From an uncultured Bacilli bacterium (GTDB taxonomy: Bacteria; Bacillota_I; Bacilli_A; RF39; UBA660): a DNA stretch of 64,000 nucleotides. Where the stretch lies: NCBI GenBank assembly GCA_910576795.1, contig CAJTIX010000003.1, positions 1-64,000 on the forward strand. The letters run 5' to 3'. Shown in pieces: positions 25,293-34,997 of this stretch (its first letter is position 1; every line of letters starts with the position of its first letter). A model generated the notes under the pieces. The model did no database searches. It was not told where the DNA came from and saw only the letters and a program-made list of their open reading frames with translations. Both the position numbers and the translations under genes were made by a program.

Positions 25293-25826
25293 TTACTCTT
25301 CAAGATATTTTGCCAAAAATTGAGAGGCGATATGAACAATCTTCTCCTCTGTTTCTCCTAATTTATCATCTGTAGATAAAAGAATGACAAGTCCAACTAC
25401 ATCTCCATCACTTACAATGGAATGCACAATATAACTTCCCTCATAAGAATGATCATCTGTAATGGATAATTTCTGTATATTCTTTTCTAATATGCTTTCT
25501 CTTTTTTGAATGGCCTTAATCATATCTTGTCCTAAAGTTTCTCTAAATAGTTCTTTTTTAAGCGGACCTGAAATTGCTACAATATGATCGGTATCCGTTA
25601 TCATAATATTACATTTTAATAAAGAGTAAATCGCATCCGTAAGTCGAGAAGCAAAATCATCCAATTTTTTAATAGCAGAATATTTTTTTAAAACAATATT
25701 TTGTTCACCATCTATAAATATTTCTATGTTTTCTCCTTCTCTAATATGCATTGTTTTTCGAATTTCTTTTGGAATTACAATTCTCCCAAGTTCATCAATA
25801 CGTCTTACAACGCCAGTTGCTTTCAT
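25293..25826 (-). CDS. spoVT: AbrB-type regulator SpoVT
   Basis: A 177-residue protein with an N-terminal swapped-hairpin AbrB domain (MKATGVVRRIDELGRIVIPKE then IRKTMHIREGENIEIF, residues 1-50) and a C-terminal GAF-like domain. This is the SpoVT architecture rather than the short AbrB. In spore formers SpoVT tunes late forespore genes under sigma-G. In Bacillus it lies near mfd, as here. Whether this organism sporulates cannot be told from the window. It is divergent from the pyrophosphatase gene. Confidence 0.93.
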   Translation of the reverse strand: MKATGVVRRIDELGRIVIPKEIRKTMHIREGENIEIFIDGEQNIVLKKYSAIKKLDDFASRLTDAIYSLLKCNIMITDTDHIVAISGPLKKELFRETLGQDMIKAIQKRESILEKNIQKLSITDDHSYEGSYIVHSIVSDGDVVGLVILLSTDDKLGETEEKIVHIASQFLAKYLEE

Positions 25827-25877
25827 AAATTACCTCACTCTCTAACCATATTTTGGTTATTTTTTTAGCATTTATAC

Positions 25878-25906
25878 TTATCAAATAATCAATTTTTTGA
25901 TATAAT
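25878..25906 (+). promoter_or_regulatory. Promoter of the CBS-pyrophosphatase gene
   Basis: TTATCA (25878-25883), a 17-base spacer and a perfect TATAAT (25901-25906) lie 21 bases upstream of the GTG start. Confidence 0.65.
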
Positions 25907-25927
25907 GATTGCCTAGGAGTGATAACA

Positions 25928-27550
25928 GTGGAAAAAATTTATATTTTTGGACATAAAAAACCAGATACCGATAGTGTGACTGCATCAATCGCACTTTCTT
26001 ATCTAAAAAATCAACTTGGATTTAGTACGACACCAAGAGTTTTAGGTGATGTCAACAATGAAACTAAATTTGTGCTACAATATTGGAAAGTAAAAGAACC
26101 AAAATATTTAAACGATGTCCGCTTACAAATAAAGGATATTGCATATTTAAAAGATTATCATATGAATGGAAAATATTCCATTATGGATGGATTAAACTAT
26201 ATGAATGAACACCTTGTCAGTACATTACCCATTGTAGACAATTATAATAAATTTACAGGTCTTGTTTCTATGAAAGATATTGCAAAATCACAAATTATGG
26301 GAGATATCAATCATATTTACACCTCATATGACAATTTAATCAAAAGTTTAAATGCCGATACTATTTTAAAATTTGATGAGGAAGTCAGAGGAAATCTTTT
26401 AGTTGCTTCCTATCGGAGCACTACTTTCATTGAAAATGTAAAACTAGAACCTGATAACATTTTAATTGTTGGAGACAGACATAGTGTAATTGAATATGCG
26501 ATTGCTTCAAAAGTAAAATTAATCATCCTAACAAGCAATTCAGAAATCAAAGAACAACATTTAGAACAAGCAAAACAAAATAAAGTGAATATTATTCGTT
26601 CATCCTATGACACTTTTCAAACAAGTAGAAAAATTGGTTTAGCAAACTATCTAGATAATATTTCGTTTTCAGATTCTGTAATCTCATTTCAAGAGGATGA
26701 AGATTTAAAAGATTTTGTGGATTTTGCAAGTAAAACAAAATATAGTAATTATCCAATTTTAAATAAAAACAATGAATGTCTTGGAATATTACGATTATCA
26801 GATATCAATGACAAAAAAAGAAAACAAGTTATTTTAGTAGACCACAATGAACCTTTACAAAGTGTAGATGGATTAGAAGAAGCAGATATTATTGAAATTG
26901 TGGATCATCATAAAATTGGCACAATAGGAACCAGTACTCCCATTAATTTTAGAGCAATGACTGTAGGTAGTAGCAATACCATCATTGCAATGTTATATAA
27001 AGAAAATCATATCGAAATTCCATCTCATATCGCAGGGCTTATGTTATCTGGTATTATATCAGATACCTTACTATTCAAATCACCTACCACTACCAATATG
27101 GATATTGAAACAGTAATAGAACTTTCTAAAATTGCCAATATCGATCATGAAAAATATGGAATGGAAATGTTGAAAGCTGGAGCTTCTTTAAAAGGTAAAA
27201 CAAAAGAAGAAGTTCTATATATGGATTTCAAAAACTTTACAATTGATAATGATAAAATTGGAGTTGCACAAATATTTATTACCAATATTGAAGAAATTAT
27301 GAATGAAAAAGACGAATATATTGCTTTAATTGATTCTGTTGCGGAACACAATGATTACAAAGTTGTTGCTTTATTCGCAACCGATATTATTACCAACGGT
27401 TCTTATATGTTCTTTAATCAGAAAGCAAAAGATCTATTAGACAATGCCTTTGATATACAAAATATTGAACAAGGCCACTACTTAGCAGATGTAGTATCTC
27501 GTAAAAAACAAATTATTCCAAACATAATCAATGTACTTGAGAAAAAATAA
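25928..27550 (+). CDS. ppaC: Manganese-dependent inorganic pyrophosphatase with regulatory CBS domains
   Basis: Family II pyrophosphatase hydrolyses PPi to drive biosynthesis. The 540-residue protein has the N-terminal DHH-domain motif HKKPDTDSVTAS, then a ~250-residue insert with a CBS half (MKDIAKSQIMGD region), a DRTGG-like middle (IVGDRHSV) and a second CBS half. The catalytic VDHHKIG follows, and the C-terminal DHHA2 domain contains ASLKGKTKEE. Such CBS enzymes are regulated by adenine nucleotides and diadenosine polyphosphates. The GTG at 25928 has AGGAG eight bases before it; a GTG three codons earlier is the alternative. It is on the plus strand, opposite to its neighbours. Confidence 0.94.
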   Translation: MEKIYIFGHKKPDTDSVTASIALSYLKNQLGFSTTPRVLGDVNNETKFVLQYWKVKEPKYLNDVRLQIKDIAYLKDYHMNGKYSIMDGLNYMNEHLVSTLPIVDNYNKFTGLVSMKDIAKSQIMGDINHIYTSYDNLIKSLNADTILKFDEEVRGNLLVASYRSTTFIENVKLEPDNILIVGDRHSVIEYAIASKVKLIILTSNSEIKEQHLEQAKQNKVNIIRSSYDTFQTSRKIGLANYLDNISFSDSVISFQEDEDLKDFVDFASKTKYSNYPILNKNNECLGILRLSDINDKKRKQVILVDHNEPLQSVDGLEEADIIEIVDHHKIGTIGTSTPINFRAMTVGSSNTIIAMLYKENHIEIPSHIAGLMLSGIISDTLLFKSPTTTNMDIETVIELSKIANIDHEKYGMEMLKAGASLKGKTKEEVLYMDFKNFTIDNDKIGVAQIFITNIEEIMNEKDEYIALIDSVAEHNDYKVVALFATDIITNGSYMFFNQKAKDLLDNAFDIQNIEQGHYLADVVSRKKQIIPNIINVLEKK

Positions 27551-27571
27551 GAGCGATAACTCTTATTTTTG
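27544..27571. terminator. Bidirectional terminator between ppaC and mfd
   Basis: AAAATAAGAG / CTCTTATTTT with a short loop lies at the end of the pyrophosphatase gene, with T's on both strands, between the two convergent genes. Confidence 0.8.
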
Positions 27572-27586
27572 TTTGATATACACAAA

Positions 27587-30500
27587 TTAACTATCCTTTT
27601 GTTTTAAAAGAATATGCATTAAATCAATTAAATAATAAATAAAGTGTTTTTCTAGTTTGACAGTATCCAACGTGATTACCAAACAACCTAATTTCATTGA
27701 AAAACGAAACATTCGAGAAAGCTGATTGACCTCCATAAATACTTGTTCCCCATTGATTTTTTCTGTAAAATCCTTTGGTAACGTAATTTCAATAAAATTA
27801 TTGGTTTGTTTTACCTTTTCAATTCCCAAATCTTTTGCCAATTTTTCAAACCATTCTTCATACATATAAATTAACATACTATCATTTACCTTACCAAAAC
27901 GATCTTCTAATTCCTTATATAATACATCAATGTCTTCCTTGTTATGAATTTGATTGATTTTTTTATGAATTTCAATCTTGAGTTCTGTCTCAGATACATA
28001 ATCATCTGATATCGTTGTTTCCACTTCTACTAGCGGCATTTCTTCCTTGAGTTCTTCTTCTACAATCGTCTTTCCCTTTAATTTAGAAACTTGTTCCTCT
28101 AACATCTTCAAATATAATTCAATTCCAATCGCATCAATAAATCCAGCTTGTTCACTTCCTAAAATATCTCCAGCACCTCTAATCGATAAATCACGCATCG
28201 CAATCGCAAAACCACTTCCAAGTTCCGTAAAATCCTTAATGACTTTCAAACGTTTGGTTGCAACATCAGATAGAGATTTCCCTTTATGATACATCAAATA
28301 ACAATATGCGATTTTATTACTACGACCTACACGCCCACGAATCTGATATAACTGTGAAAGCCCAAAACGATCTGCATCAATAATAATTAATGTATTTACA
28401 TTTGGAATATCAATTCCCGTTTCAATAATCGTTGTACATAAAAGAACATCAAATTCATGGTTGGTGAATTTAAGCATTACATTTTCAAGTTCTACTTTTG
28501 ACATACGTCCATGAGCAGCCAAAATCCGCGCATCTGGTAATAAACGTTCCATTTCCTTTAACTTCAAATCCATATCTTCTACCCTGTTATATAAAATAAA
28601 GGTCTGACCATTGCGAGAAAGTTCTTTATAAACCGCATCTTTTATCATATGATTGTCTTCCTCTAATACATAAGTTTGAATCGGATATCGATTGACGGGT
28701 GGTGTTTCAATCAAGGATAAATTACGGATTCCAGTCATTGACATCTGTAACGTACGTGGAATCGGAGTTGCAGACAATGTCAAAACATCAATATTATTTT
28801 TATATTCTTTAATTTTTTCTTTATGTTTTACACCAAATCGCTGTTCTTCATCAATTACAAGTAAACCCAAATCTTTAAACTGAATATCATCACTTAAAAT
28901 ACGATGTGTTCCGATTAAAATATCTATACTACCATCTAATACTTCTTTTTTAATTCTAGTGGCTTCTTTCCTATTGACAAAACGATTGAGTAATGCGATT
29001 CTAACAGGGAAGTTTTGAAAACGACCTAACGCATTTTGATAATGTTGACTTGACAAAATAGTAGTTGGACATAAAAGCGCAACTTGTTTTCCCGATAATA
29101 CTGCTTTCATTGCAGCTCGAAAGGCAACCTCTGTCTTTCCATATCCAACATCTCCACATAGTAGTCGATCCATTGGTCTTGAAAGTTCCATATCTCGTTT
29201 GATTTCTTCAGTAACCTTTAGTTGATCAGGTGTTTCTTCATAAGGAAATTCTTTTTCAAAAGAAATTTGAACCTCATTATCTTTTTCAAAAGCAAATCCA
29301 ATACTTGCTTCTCTTGCTGCATATAATTCCAATAATTTCCCAGCAATATCTTCCAATTTTTTTCGAACCCGTAATTTGGTCTTCTGCCATTCAGTTGTTC
29401 CTAATTTATTGACTTTTGGAACAATTCCCTCATTCGAAGAATATTTACTAATATATTCCATCTTTTCCACCGGAATATATAATTTATCGCCATCTTTATA
29501 TTCAATTGTAAGATAATCTTTCTTTAAACCATTTTTCGTTAATGTTTTTAACCCTACATATCTACCAATTCCGTGAATACTATGAACAATATAATCTCCT
29601 GTATTCAGTTTATTGATATCACGAATTTTTGTACCAAATTTAAAATTACTCTTATAGGGAACCACACGTGATTTTTGTGAAAATAAATCTTGTTCACTAA
29701 TTACAATATAAGATTCAAACTCAAATCCTTTTTCAATTGGATTAATTACAAAATTAATTTTCATGGGATAAATTTCTTCAATATTGGTAATCACAACATT
29801 TTCAAGTTCCAATTCATCTGTAACTTTATTCATTTGATATCGGTTGGAAAAACATACAACAACCGTTTTCTTCATTTGAATATATTCCAAAAAACGATTA
29901 TTCCATTCTGTAATATTTTTAGAAAAAGGAGATATTTCTTTTACGGAAAAGGAAGTTACTGTATCAGCGACTTCTAATTTGGTATCAAAGTCTTCTAAAT
30001 ATTTAGAAATATTAGGATGAATCTCTTCAAATGCATACATATAAGAAGTTTCTCCTGGTAACTCTTTACTCACATTATAATGAAATATTTCGTCTAACAA
30101 AGTCTGATAACTAAGTTCAATTTCATGATAATTACTAAAAATAACCATATTACTTGGAATATATCCCAAGATATTGGTAACAGCAACCTTTTCATGGATC
30201 ATACGATATGGCAATTCCAACTCTGTATCTACCAAAAATTCTGTATTAGGACGAATTATCACTTGATCTTTCTCTTCGATCTTAAGTTGTGTTTCTGGAT
30301 CAAATGAACGAATAGAATCAATTGTATCTCCCCAAAACTCAAGTCGTAAAGGATTCTTTTCTCCCACTGGAAAAACATCAAGTACAAATCCACGAATCCC
30401 CATTTCACCTGTTTTGGTTACGATGGTTTCTCTTTGATATCCCATTACTTGTAATAAATGAATCAATTGATCCATATTATACTCTGTATTTTTTTCTAAT

Positions 30501-30877
30501 GAAATTGTATATTGTTCAAATAAAGATCGTTCTGGTAAATATCTTAAATATCCCATTAAATTGGTAATGATAATATTTTTTTTATGTTCTAATAATTGAT
30601 AGATTACATCCAAACGACCATATTTAAATTCTGGTGAGATAGCAAGTGCTTCGCTTGTTAAAAAATCATCCATAGGAAATAATAAAACATGGGGAGTATA
30701 ATGCAGAATGGATTGATATAGTAAATTTGCTTCAAATAAAGAATTGGTTACAACCAAGATAGATTCTTGTTTTTCTTCAAACATATTATAAATATAAATG
30801 GCTTTTGTTTCATTGGTCAAACCATTGATCTGATCTTCTTTTGGAATGGGATTCCATAATGTTTTAAAAAAGTTCAT
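27587..30877 (-). CDS. mfd: Transcription-repair coupling factor Mfd
   Basis: Mfd removes stalled RNA polymerase and recruits UvrA. The 1096-residue protein has the UvrB-like N-terminal module, the RNAP-interacting domain (GDYIVHSIHGIGRYVGLKTL region), then the RecG-like translocase with GDVGYGKTEVA (Walker A), DEEQRFG (Walker B), TATPIPRTL and the QIRGRVGRS motif VI. The C-terminal TRCF regulatory domain is complete. It is preceded by an AAAGGAGG ribosome site. Order pth-mfd is conserved in Bacilli. Confidence 0.98.
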   Translation of the reverse strand: MNFFKTLWNPIPKEDQINGLTNETKAIYIYNMFEEKQESILVVTNSLFEANLLYQSILHYTPHVLLFPMDDFLTSEALAISPEFKYGRLDVIYQLLEHKKNIIITNLMGYLRYLPERSLFEQYTISLEKNTEYNMDQLIHLLQVMGYQRETIVTKTGEMGIRGFVLDVFPVGEKNPLRLEFWGDTIDSIRSFDPETQLKIEEKDQVIIRPNTEFLVDTELELPYRMIHEKVAVTNILGYIPSNMVIFSNYHEIELSYQTLLDEIFHYNVSKELPGETSYMYAFEEIHPNISKYLEDFDTKLEVADTVTSFSVKEISPFSKNITEWNNRFLEYIQMKKTVVVCFSNRYQMNKVTDELELENVVITNIEEIYPMKINFVINPIEKGFEFESYIVISEQDLFSQKSRVVPYKSNFKFGTKIRDINKLNTGDYIVHSIHGIGRYVGLKTLTKNGLKKDYLTIEYKDGDKLYIPVEKMEYISKYSSNEGIVPKVNKLGTTEWQKTKLRVRKKLEDIAGKLLELYAAREASIGFAFEKDNEVQISFEKEFPYEETPDQLKVTEEIKRDMELSRPMDRLLCGDVGYGKTEVAFRAAMKAVLSGKQVALLCPTTILSSQHYQNALGRFQNFPVRIALLNRFVNRKEATRIKKEVLDGSIDILIGTHRILSDDIQFKDLGLLVIDEEQRFGVKHKEKIKEYKNNIDVLTLSATPIPRTLQMSMTGIRNLSLIETPPVNRYPIQTYVLEEDNHMIKDAVYKELSRNGQTFILYNRVEDMDLKLKEMERLLPDARILAAHGRMSKVELENVMLKFTNHEFDVLLCTTIIETGIDIPNVNTLIIIDADRFGLSQLYQIRGRVGRSNKIAYCYLMYHKGKSLSDVATKRLKVIKDFTELGSGFAIAMRDLSIRGAGDILGSEQAGFIDAIGIELYLKMLEEQVSKLKGKTIVEEELKEEMPLVEVETTISDDYVSETELKIEIHKKINQIHNKEDIDVLYKELEDRFGKVNDSMLIYMYEEWFEKLAKDLGIEKVKQTNNFIEITLPKDFTEKINGEQVFMEVNQLSRMFRFSMKLGCLVITLDTVKLEKHFIYYLIDLMHILLKQKDS

Positions 30878-30898
30878 CGTATTCCTCCTTTCACGACA

Positions 30899-30920
30899 AA
30901 AATGATACGCTGTATCATTT
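30899..30920 (-). terminator. Hairpin at the end of pth
   Basis: AAATGATAC / GTATCATTT followed by TT overlaps the pth stop codon; the T-tract is short, so termination may be partial, letting transcription reach mfd. Confidence 0.5.
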
Positions 30921-31475
30921 CTTATTATACTGATTCATGACATTATCATAAGTCATTGTTAAAAATGCATCAAATATCTCAGGAATTTTCATTAGTATAG
31001 TTTCAATCTCTTCTTTTTCCTCTTTTGAAAATTTACCCAATACATAATCTTTTGTATCCATTTGTTTATTGTTAGAAATTCCAATTTTAATTCTTTTATA
31101 TTGTTGTGTTTTTAAATGTAGTTCTATATTTTTAAGACCATTATGACCACCACTTCCACCTTGATAACGTAATCTGTAACTTCCAACTGGTAGATCTAGG
31201 TCATCACATATGATCCAAATATCTTCTATTTTGATATCAAAAAAATCTACATATTTTTTGATTACTTCACCAGATAAATTGATAAAACGTTCTGGCTTTA
31301 ATAACAATATTTTTTCATCATATTTTCTAAGAATGGTATATCTTCCACCAAATTTTTCTGTATCAATCTCAACTTGATTTGCTTGCGCAATTCGGTCAAT
31401 TGCCATAAAACCAACATTATGACGAGTACCAATATACTCTTTTCCAACATTTCCCAAACCAACAATTAATTTCAT
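30915..31475 (-). CDS. pth: Peptidyl-tRNA hydrolase
   Basis: Pth recycles peptidyl-tRNA by cleaving the ester bond. The 186-residue protein begins MKLIVGLGNVGKEYIGTRHN, which contains the catalytic His and Asn, and has KPERFINLSG, the DDLDLPVG catalytic Asp motif and GGSGGHNGLKNI. Length is normal. It follows rsmI directly with no spacer. Confidence 0.98.
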   Translation of the reverse strand: MKLIVGLGNVGKEYIGTRHNVGFMAIDRIAQANQVEIDTEKFGGRYTILRKYDEKILLLKPERFINLSGEVIKKYVDFFDIKIEDIWIICDDLDLPVGSYRLRYQGGSGGHNGLKNIELHLKTQQYKRIKIGISNNKQMDTKDYVLGKFSKEEKEEIETILMKIPEIFDAFLTMTYDNVMNQYNKK

Positions 31476-32315
31476 TTAATCACCTCTATGATATTCCTGA
31501 TATACCTCATTTTTGTGGATACCTCTTTCGTGAGCAACTTGCTTAATTGCGTCCTTTACAGACATTCCTTCTTTCAAAAATAAATTTATGTGTTCAATTA
31601 TTGTCAAGTTGTCGTGTGTTTCGCCTTGAAAATTACCTTCTACAATTATAACAATTTCTCCCTTTATGTCAACCACTTGTCCGGAAATATTTTCTAGTGT
31701 TTCCCTATATATTTCTTCATATTTCTTACTTATTTCCCGGGAAATTGAAACACGTCTATTTCCCAAAATTTGAAACATATCTTGAAGTGTTTTAGAAAGC
31801 CTATGAGGTGCTTCATAAAAAATTAATGTAGCCGCGATTTTTTTCAAACTTTCCAATTCTTTTCTTCTCTTGCTATCCTTACTATTTAAAAAACCATAAA
31901 ATAGAAACGGATTTGGAGCAATTCCAGAAGTGATTAAAGCAGGAATCAGGGCGGTAGGTCCTGGTAATCCGACAACATTATATCCATTTTGAATGGCAAT
32001 TCGTGCAAGTTCATATCCTGGGTCACTGATGACAGGAGTTCCTCGATCACTTACAATCCCTACCATTTTTCCTTGTTCTAAATAAGAAAGCAGTTTTGTT
32101 TCATTTTTAGCTTCGTTATATTGATGAGAAGAGATCAATTTTTTTTCAATCTGATAATGTTTTAATAAAATAGAAGTCACTCTTGTATCTTCAGAAAATA
32201 TGACATCTACACTTTTTAAAATATTCAAAGCACGTAAAGTGATATCTTCCATATTACCAATTGGAGTTGGGATCAAATAAACAGTTGGAGTTCCATCATA
32301 GCTCTTTTGTGACAT
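31476..32315 (-). CDS. rsmI: 16S rRNA (cytidine1402-2'-O)-methyltransferase RsmI
   Basis: RsmI methylates the ribose of C1402 in the decoding centre. The 279-residue tetrapyrrole-methylase-fold protein has LIPTPIGNMEDITLRAL, the SEDTR motif, SDRGTPVISDPGYELA and GLPGPTALIPALITSG. The C-terminal helical RsmI domain is present. It overlaps the upstream methyltransferase gene by 20 bases. Its coding sequence contains a perfect Noc-binding palindrome (31732-31745). Confidence 0.97.
   Translation of the reverse strand: MSQKSYDGTPTVYLIPTPIGNMEDITLRALNILKSVDVIFSEDTRVTSILLKHYQIEKKLISSHQYNEAKNETKLLSYLEQGKMVGIVSDRGTPVISDPGYELARIAIQNGYNVVGLPGPTALIPALITSGIAPNPFLFYGFLNSKDSKRRKELESLKKIAATLIFYEAPHRLSKTLQDMFQILGNRRVSISREISKKYEEIYRETLENISGQVVDIKGEIVIIVEGNFQGETHDNLTIIEHINLFLKEGMSVKDAIKQVAHERGIHKNEVYQEYHRGD
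31732..31745. promoter_or_regulatory. Noc-binding site (NBS) palindrome inside rsmI
   Basis: ATTTCCCGGGAAAT is a perfect 14-bp match to the Noc-binding consensus known from Bacillus subtilis. It is the only CCCGGG I noticed in the window. A noc homologue is at 55053. Confidence 0.75.
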
Positions 32316-33045
32316 CTATATCACCTCTCATAAAATATTTTTGCATTTCTTCTGTATATTCTCCATTTTCTTTATGTGTATATAATGGACTTAAAATCTT
32401 AAGTCCTCTTTTTCCATTTTTAGATCCTTCAATTAATACGATATTAGCATCCCGATTCATTTTTGGATATACAAATTGGATTTTTTTAGGTTCAATATTA
32501 TTTTCTTGCATGATATTCAAAATATCCATCAATCGTTCTGGACGATGAACAAGTGCGAGAGTCCCATTGTTTTTGAGTAATTTTTTTGCTATTTTGATGA
32601 CGTCTTCTAAAGTCAAACATACTTCATGACGTGCAATCTTCTTCTCTTCCGTATCATTTAAATGTGATTCTTCTCCTACCTTAAAAAATGGTGGATTACA
32701 AGTAATTACATCATACTGATCAGATTCACATATACAAGCATAATTTTTAATGTCATCATGAATGATTTGAATTTGTTGTTCTAACTGATTATATTGAATC
32801 GATTCCATTGCAAGTTGATAGGACTTTTTTTGTATTTCAACACCTGTAATATGTGCTTTTGTTTTGGTAGATAAAATAATAGGTATCACTGCATTTCCAG
32901 TTCCAATATCTAAAATTTTTTTGACATTAGGATTCAAAGTTACAAAATTTGGTAATAAAATGGAATCCAACGAAAAATGAAACATATCAGTATCTTGATA
33001 TATTTTTAAATTTTCATATCCAAGTAAATAATTTAAAATCTTCAT
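32296..33045 (-). CDS. yabB: tRNA1(Val) (adenine37-N6)-methyltransferase family (YabB/TrmN6)
   Basis: A 249-residue SAM-dependent N6-adenine methyltransferase. It has the motif I-like DIGTGNAVIPIILS (about residues 46-59) and the catalytic NPPF motif (CNPPFFKVGEE, about 115-125), with QDTDMFHFSLDSILLPNF near the start. Family members methylate A37 of tRNA-Val. It lies between yaaT and rsmI as in Bacillus, overlapping both. The yabA gene that normally separates yaaT from yabB is missing. Confidence 0.93.
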   Translation of the reverse strand: MKILNYLLGYENLKIYQDTDMFHFSLDSILLPNFVTLNPNVKKILDIGTGNAVIPIILSTKTKAHITGVEIQKKSYQLAMESIQYNQLEQQIQIIHDDIKNYACICESDQYDVITCNPPFFKVGEESHLNDTEEKKIARHEVCLTLEDVIKIAKKLLKNNGTLALVHRPERLMDILNIMQENNIEPKKIQFVYPKMNRDANIVLIEGSKNGKRGLKILSPLYTHKENGEYTEEMQKYFMRGDIDVTKEL

Positions 33046-33821
33046 TTTTGAACCTCAACGGGACCAACATTTGGCACATCTACTGTATATGTTTGACTTA
33101 GAATATCTACATTGGTTACTTTACCCTTACCCTCTTTGATTTCTACTGTCGCACCAACATTTGGAAGCTCTTTTTTATATTCCTTGTAGACATCGTCTTC
33201 ATATTTTAAACAGCACAATAATCTTCCACATACACCATTAATTTTAGTTGGATTCAATGATAGATTTTGATTTTTTGCCATAGAAATAGAAACAGATGTA
33301 AATTCATTTAAAAACCTAGAACAACATAATTTTTGTCCGCATACACCAAATCCACATACTTTTTTTGCTTTATCACGTACACCAATTTGTCTTAATTCAA
33401 TCCTCGTTTTATATATACTTGCAAGTTCTCTGGCCAAATCACGAAAATCCACACGATTATCAGCGGTAAAATGGAATAACAATTGACTTTGATCAAATGT
33501 ATAGAATGCATCTATTACATTCATATCCAATCCTTTTTTTCGAACAATTTCCTTACATTTTCTATATGCTTCAGCTGCTTTCTTTTTATTATTTTTATAA
33601 TTTATGTAATCTTTCTTACTTGCAATTCGAATAATTTTTTTGAGTGGCTCTTTTAATTTGGAAGCATCAACAGGGTGTGAATCTGTTACAATTTTACCAA
33701 ATTCTAGACCTTTGTCAGTATCAACAATAACTGTAATATTTTTTTTCACATTCATTTGATTGGTATCAAAATATTTCATTTTTTCTTCCGAGTCAATCAT
33801 AACCCCTACAATTTCTTTCAT
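33042..33821 (-). CDS. ricT: RicT/YaaT PSP1-domain protein
   Basis: RicT (YaaT) forms the Y-complex with RicA and RicF, an Fe-S complex affecting RNase Y activity, competence and sporulation in Bacillus. The 259-residue protein has the PSP1 C-terminal domain with ADNRVDFRDLARELA, CGFGVCGQKLCCSRFL and GRLLCCLKYED; the many Cys are the family's Fe-S ligands. The ATG overlaps the holB stop as ATGA. An in-frame ATG three codons earlier touches the ribosome site. Confidence 0.96.
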   Translation of the reverse strand: MKEIVGVMIDSEEKMKYFDTNQMNVKKNITVIVDTDKGLEFGKIVTDSHPVDASKLKEPLKKIIRIASKKDYINYKNNKKKAAEAYRKCKEIVRKKGLDMNVIDAFYTFDQSQLLFHFTADNRVDFRDLARELASIYKTRIELRQIGVRDKAKKVCGFGVCGQKLCCSRFLNEFTSVSISMAKNQNLSLNPTKINGVCGRLLCCLKYEDDVYKEYKKELPNVGATVEIKEGKGKVTNVDILSQTYTVDVPNVGPVEVQK

Positions 33822-34759
33822 AGCATACACCCCATTTCTAATATCAGTTCATCCATCAATAAACTTTGATTTACATTTAATGGAATTCTTCCTTTTAGTT
33901 GATTGAGTATTTTAATTTTTTTGGTAATTTGTGGAATGGTATTTTTTTCGCCAATTGTTTGAATGATTTGGCTATAATCATCGTAATATTCGATTTCTCG
34001 ATTGAGTTTTACATTTAAAATATCTTTATAAAAAAGTAACATCAATTCAAACGATATGAATGTTTGATCACGATCCTCTATTACACTATGCCACAAATTT
34101 TGTGTATTCAATAATGTAGCTTGTCCCTTGGATTCATAATATTCGATAAAATGAACAACAGCAGATACCATTTTTTCAAGTAATGACTTGTCCATTGTAG
34201 CTGGAAAATAAATGGAGTCCATTATTTTTTCCAACATAGTATGATTGGTTTCATCATTTTTTTGAAAAGATATAATTTGACATCTAGATACGATGGTATC
34301 TAATAATTGATAGATATTATCTGTAATTAAAATCGCAATAATATTGGGTTCTGGTTCTTCTAAAAATTTTAAGATAGAATTGGCAGCAGATGGATTCATT
34401 TTTTCAGCATTGTGTATAATGTATATACGATATTTACTTTGTATAGCTGTCTGCATCAATTCAGTTTGTAGTTGATCCAATTGTTCTTTTTTAATCCATA
34501 AGCCATCTGGTTCAATGATTTTAATTTCTGAAAATGCATTTTGATCAATTAATTTACATTGTGTACAATTGACACACTTATCTGTATTGGTATAATGATT
34601 GGGACAAGAAAGATATTTTGCGAACGCAAGAGCAACTGCATTCACATCTCTATATCCATTGGATTCAAATAGATAAGCATGAGAATAGCGATTTTTTTCT
34701 ACAGCATTTTTTAATATTGTTGTAACTATTTTTTGATCTAATACAAATTCATCTAACAT
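33818..34759 (-). CDS. holB: DNA polymerase III subunit delta'
   Basis: Delta' is part of the clamp loader. The 313-residue AAA-type protein has the SHAYLFESNG segment (a degenerate Walker A region), a zinc module CPN..CVNCTQC, IYIIHNAEKMNPSAANSILKFLEEPEP and the SRC motif VSRCQII. The start at 34759 has GAGGTGGAAT before it. It is in the conserved recR-bofA-holB-ricT cluster. Confidence 0.95.
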   Translation of the reverse strand: MLDEFVLDQKIVTTILKNAVEKNRYSHAYLFESNGYRDVNAVALAFAKYLSCPNHYTNTDKCVNCTQCKLIDQNAFSEIKIIEPDGLWIKKEQLDQLQTELMQTAIQSKYRIYIIHNAEKMNPSAANSILKFLEEPEPNIIAILITDNIYQLLDTIVSRCQIISFQKNDETNHTMLEKIMDSIYFPATMDKSLLEKMVSAVVHFIEYYESKGQATLLNTQNLWHSVIEDRDQTFISFELMLLFYKDILNVKLNREIEYYDDYSQIIQTIGEKNTIPQITKKIKILNQLKGRIPLNVNQSLLMDELILEMGCML

Positions 34760-34767
34760 ATTCCACC

Positions 34768-34956
34768 TCAAAACAAAATAATGTGTATTAATATAAATGC
34801 AAATAAAGCTGGAAATCCTAAAATAGTAAGACTGGATACAGTTATCAAATTAATTGGCACCATAATATGAAGTGGTGCAGTAATGATATTATATCCATAT
34901 AAAAGAAATCCACTGATTACAATTTTTTTCACTAAATTAAAAATTTTCTTTAACAT
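34768..34956 (-). CDS. bofA: BofA-like small membrane protein
   Basis: The 62-residue protein has two hydrophobic segments and the BofA-type end INLITVSSLTILGFPALFAFILI. In Bacillus, BofA inhibits the SpoIVFB protease that activates pro-sigma-K. The position after recR is also that of bofA in Bacillus. Short BofA-like proteins occur in species with uncertain sporulation, so the role is open. Confidence 0.75.
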   Translation of the reverse strand: MLKKIFNLVKKIVISGFLLYGYNIITAPLHIMVPINLITVSSLTILGFPALFAFILIHIILF

Positions 34957-34997
34957 ATATTGATCACCTAATTCAATATATGGACAAGACTTCTTTT

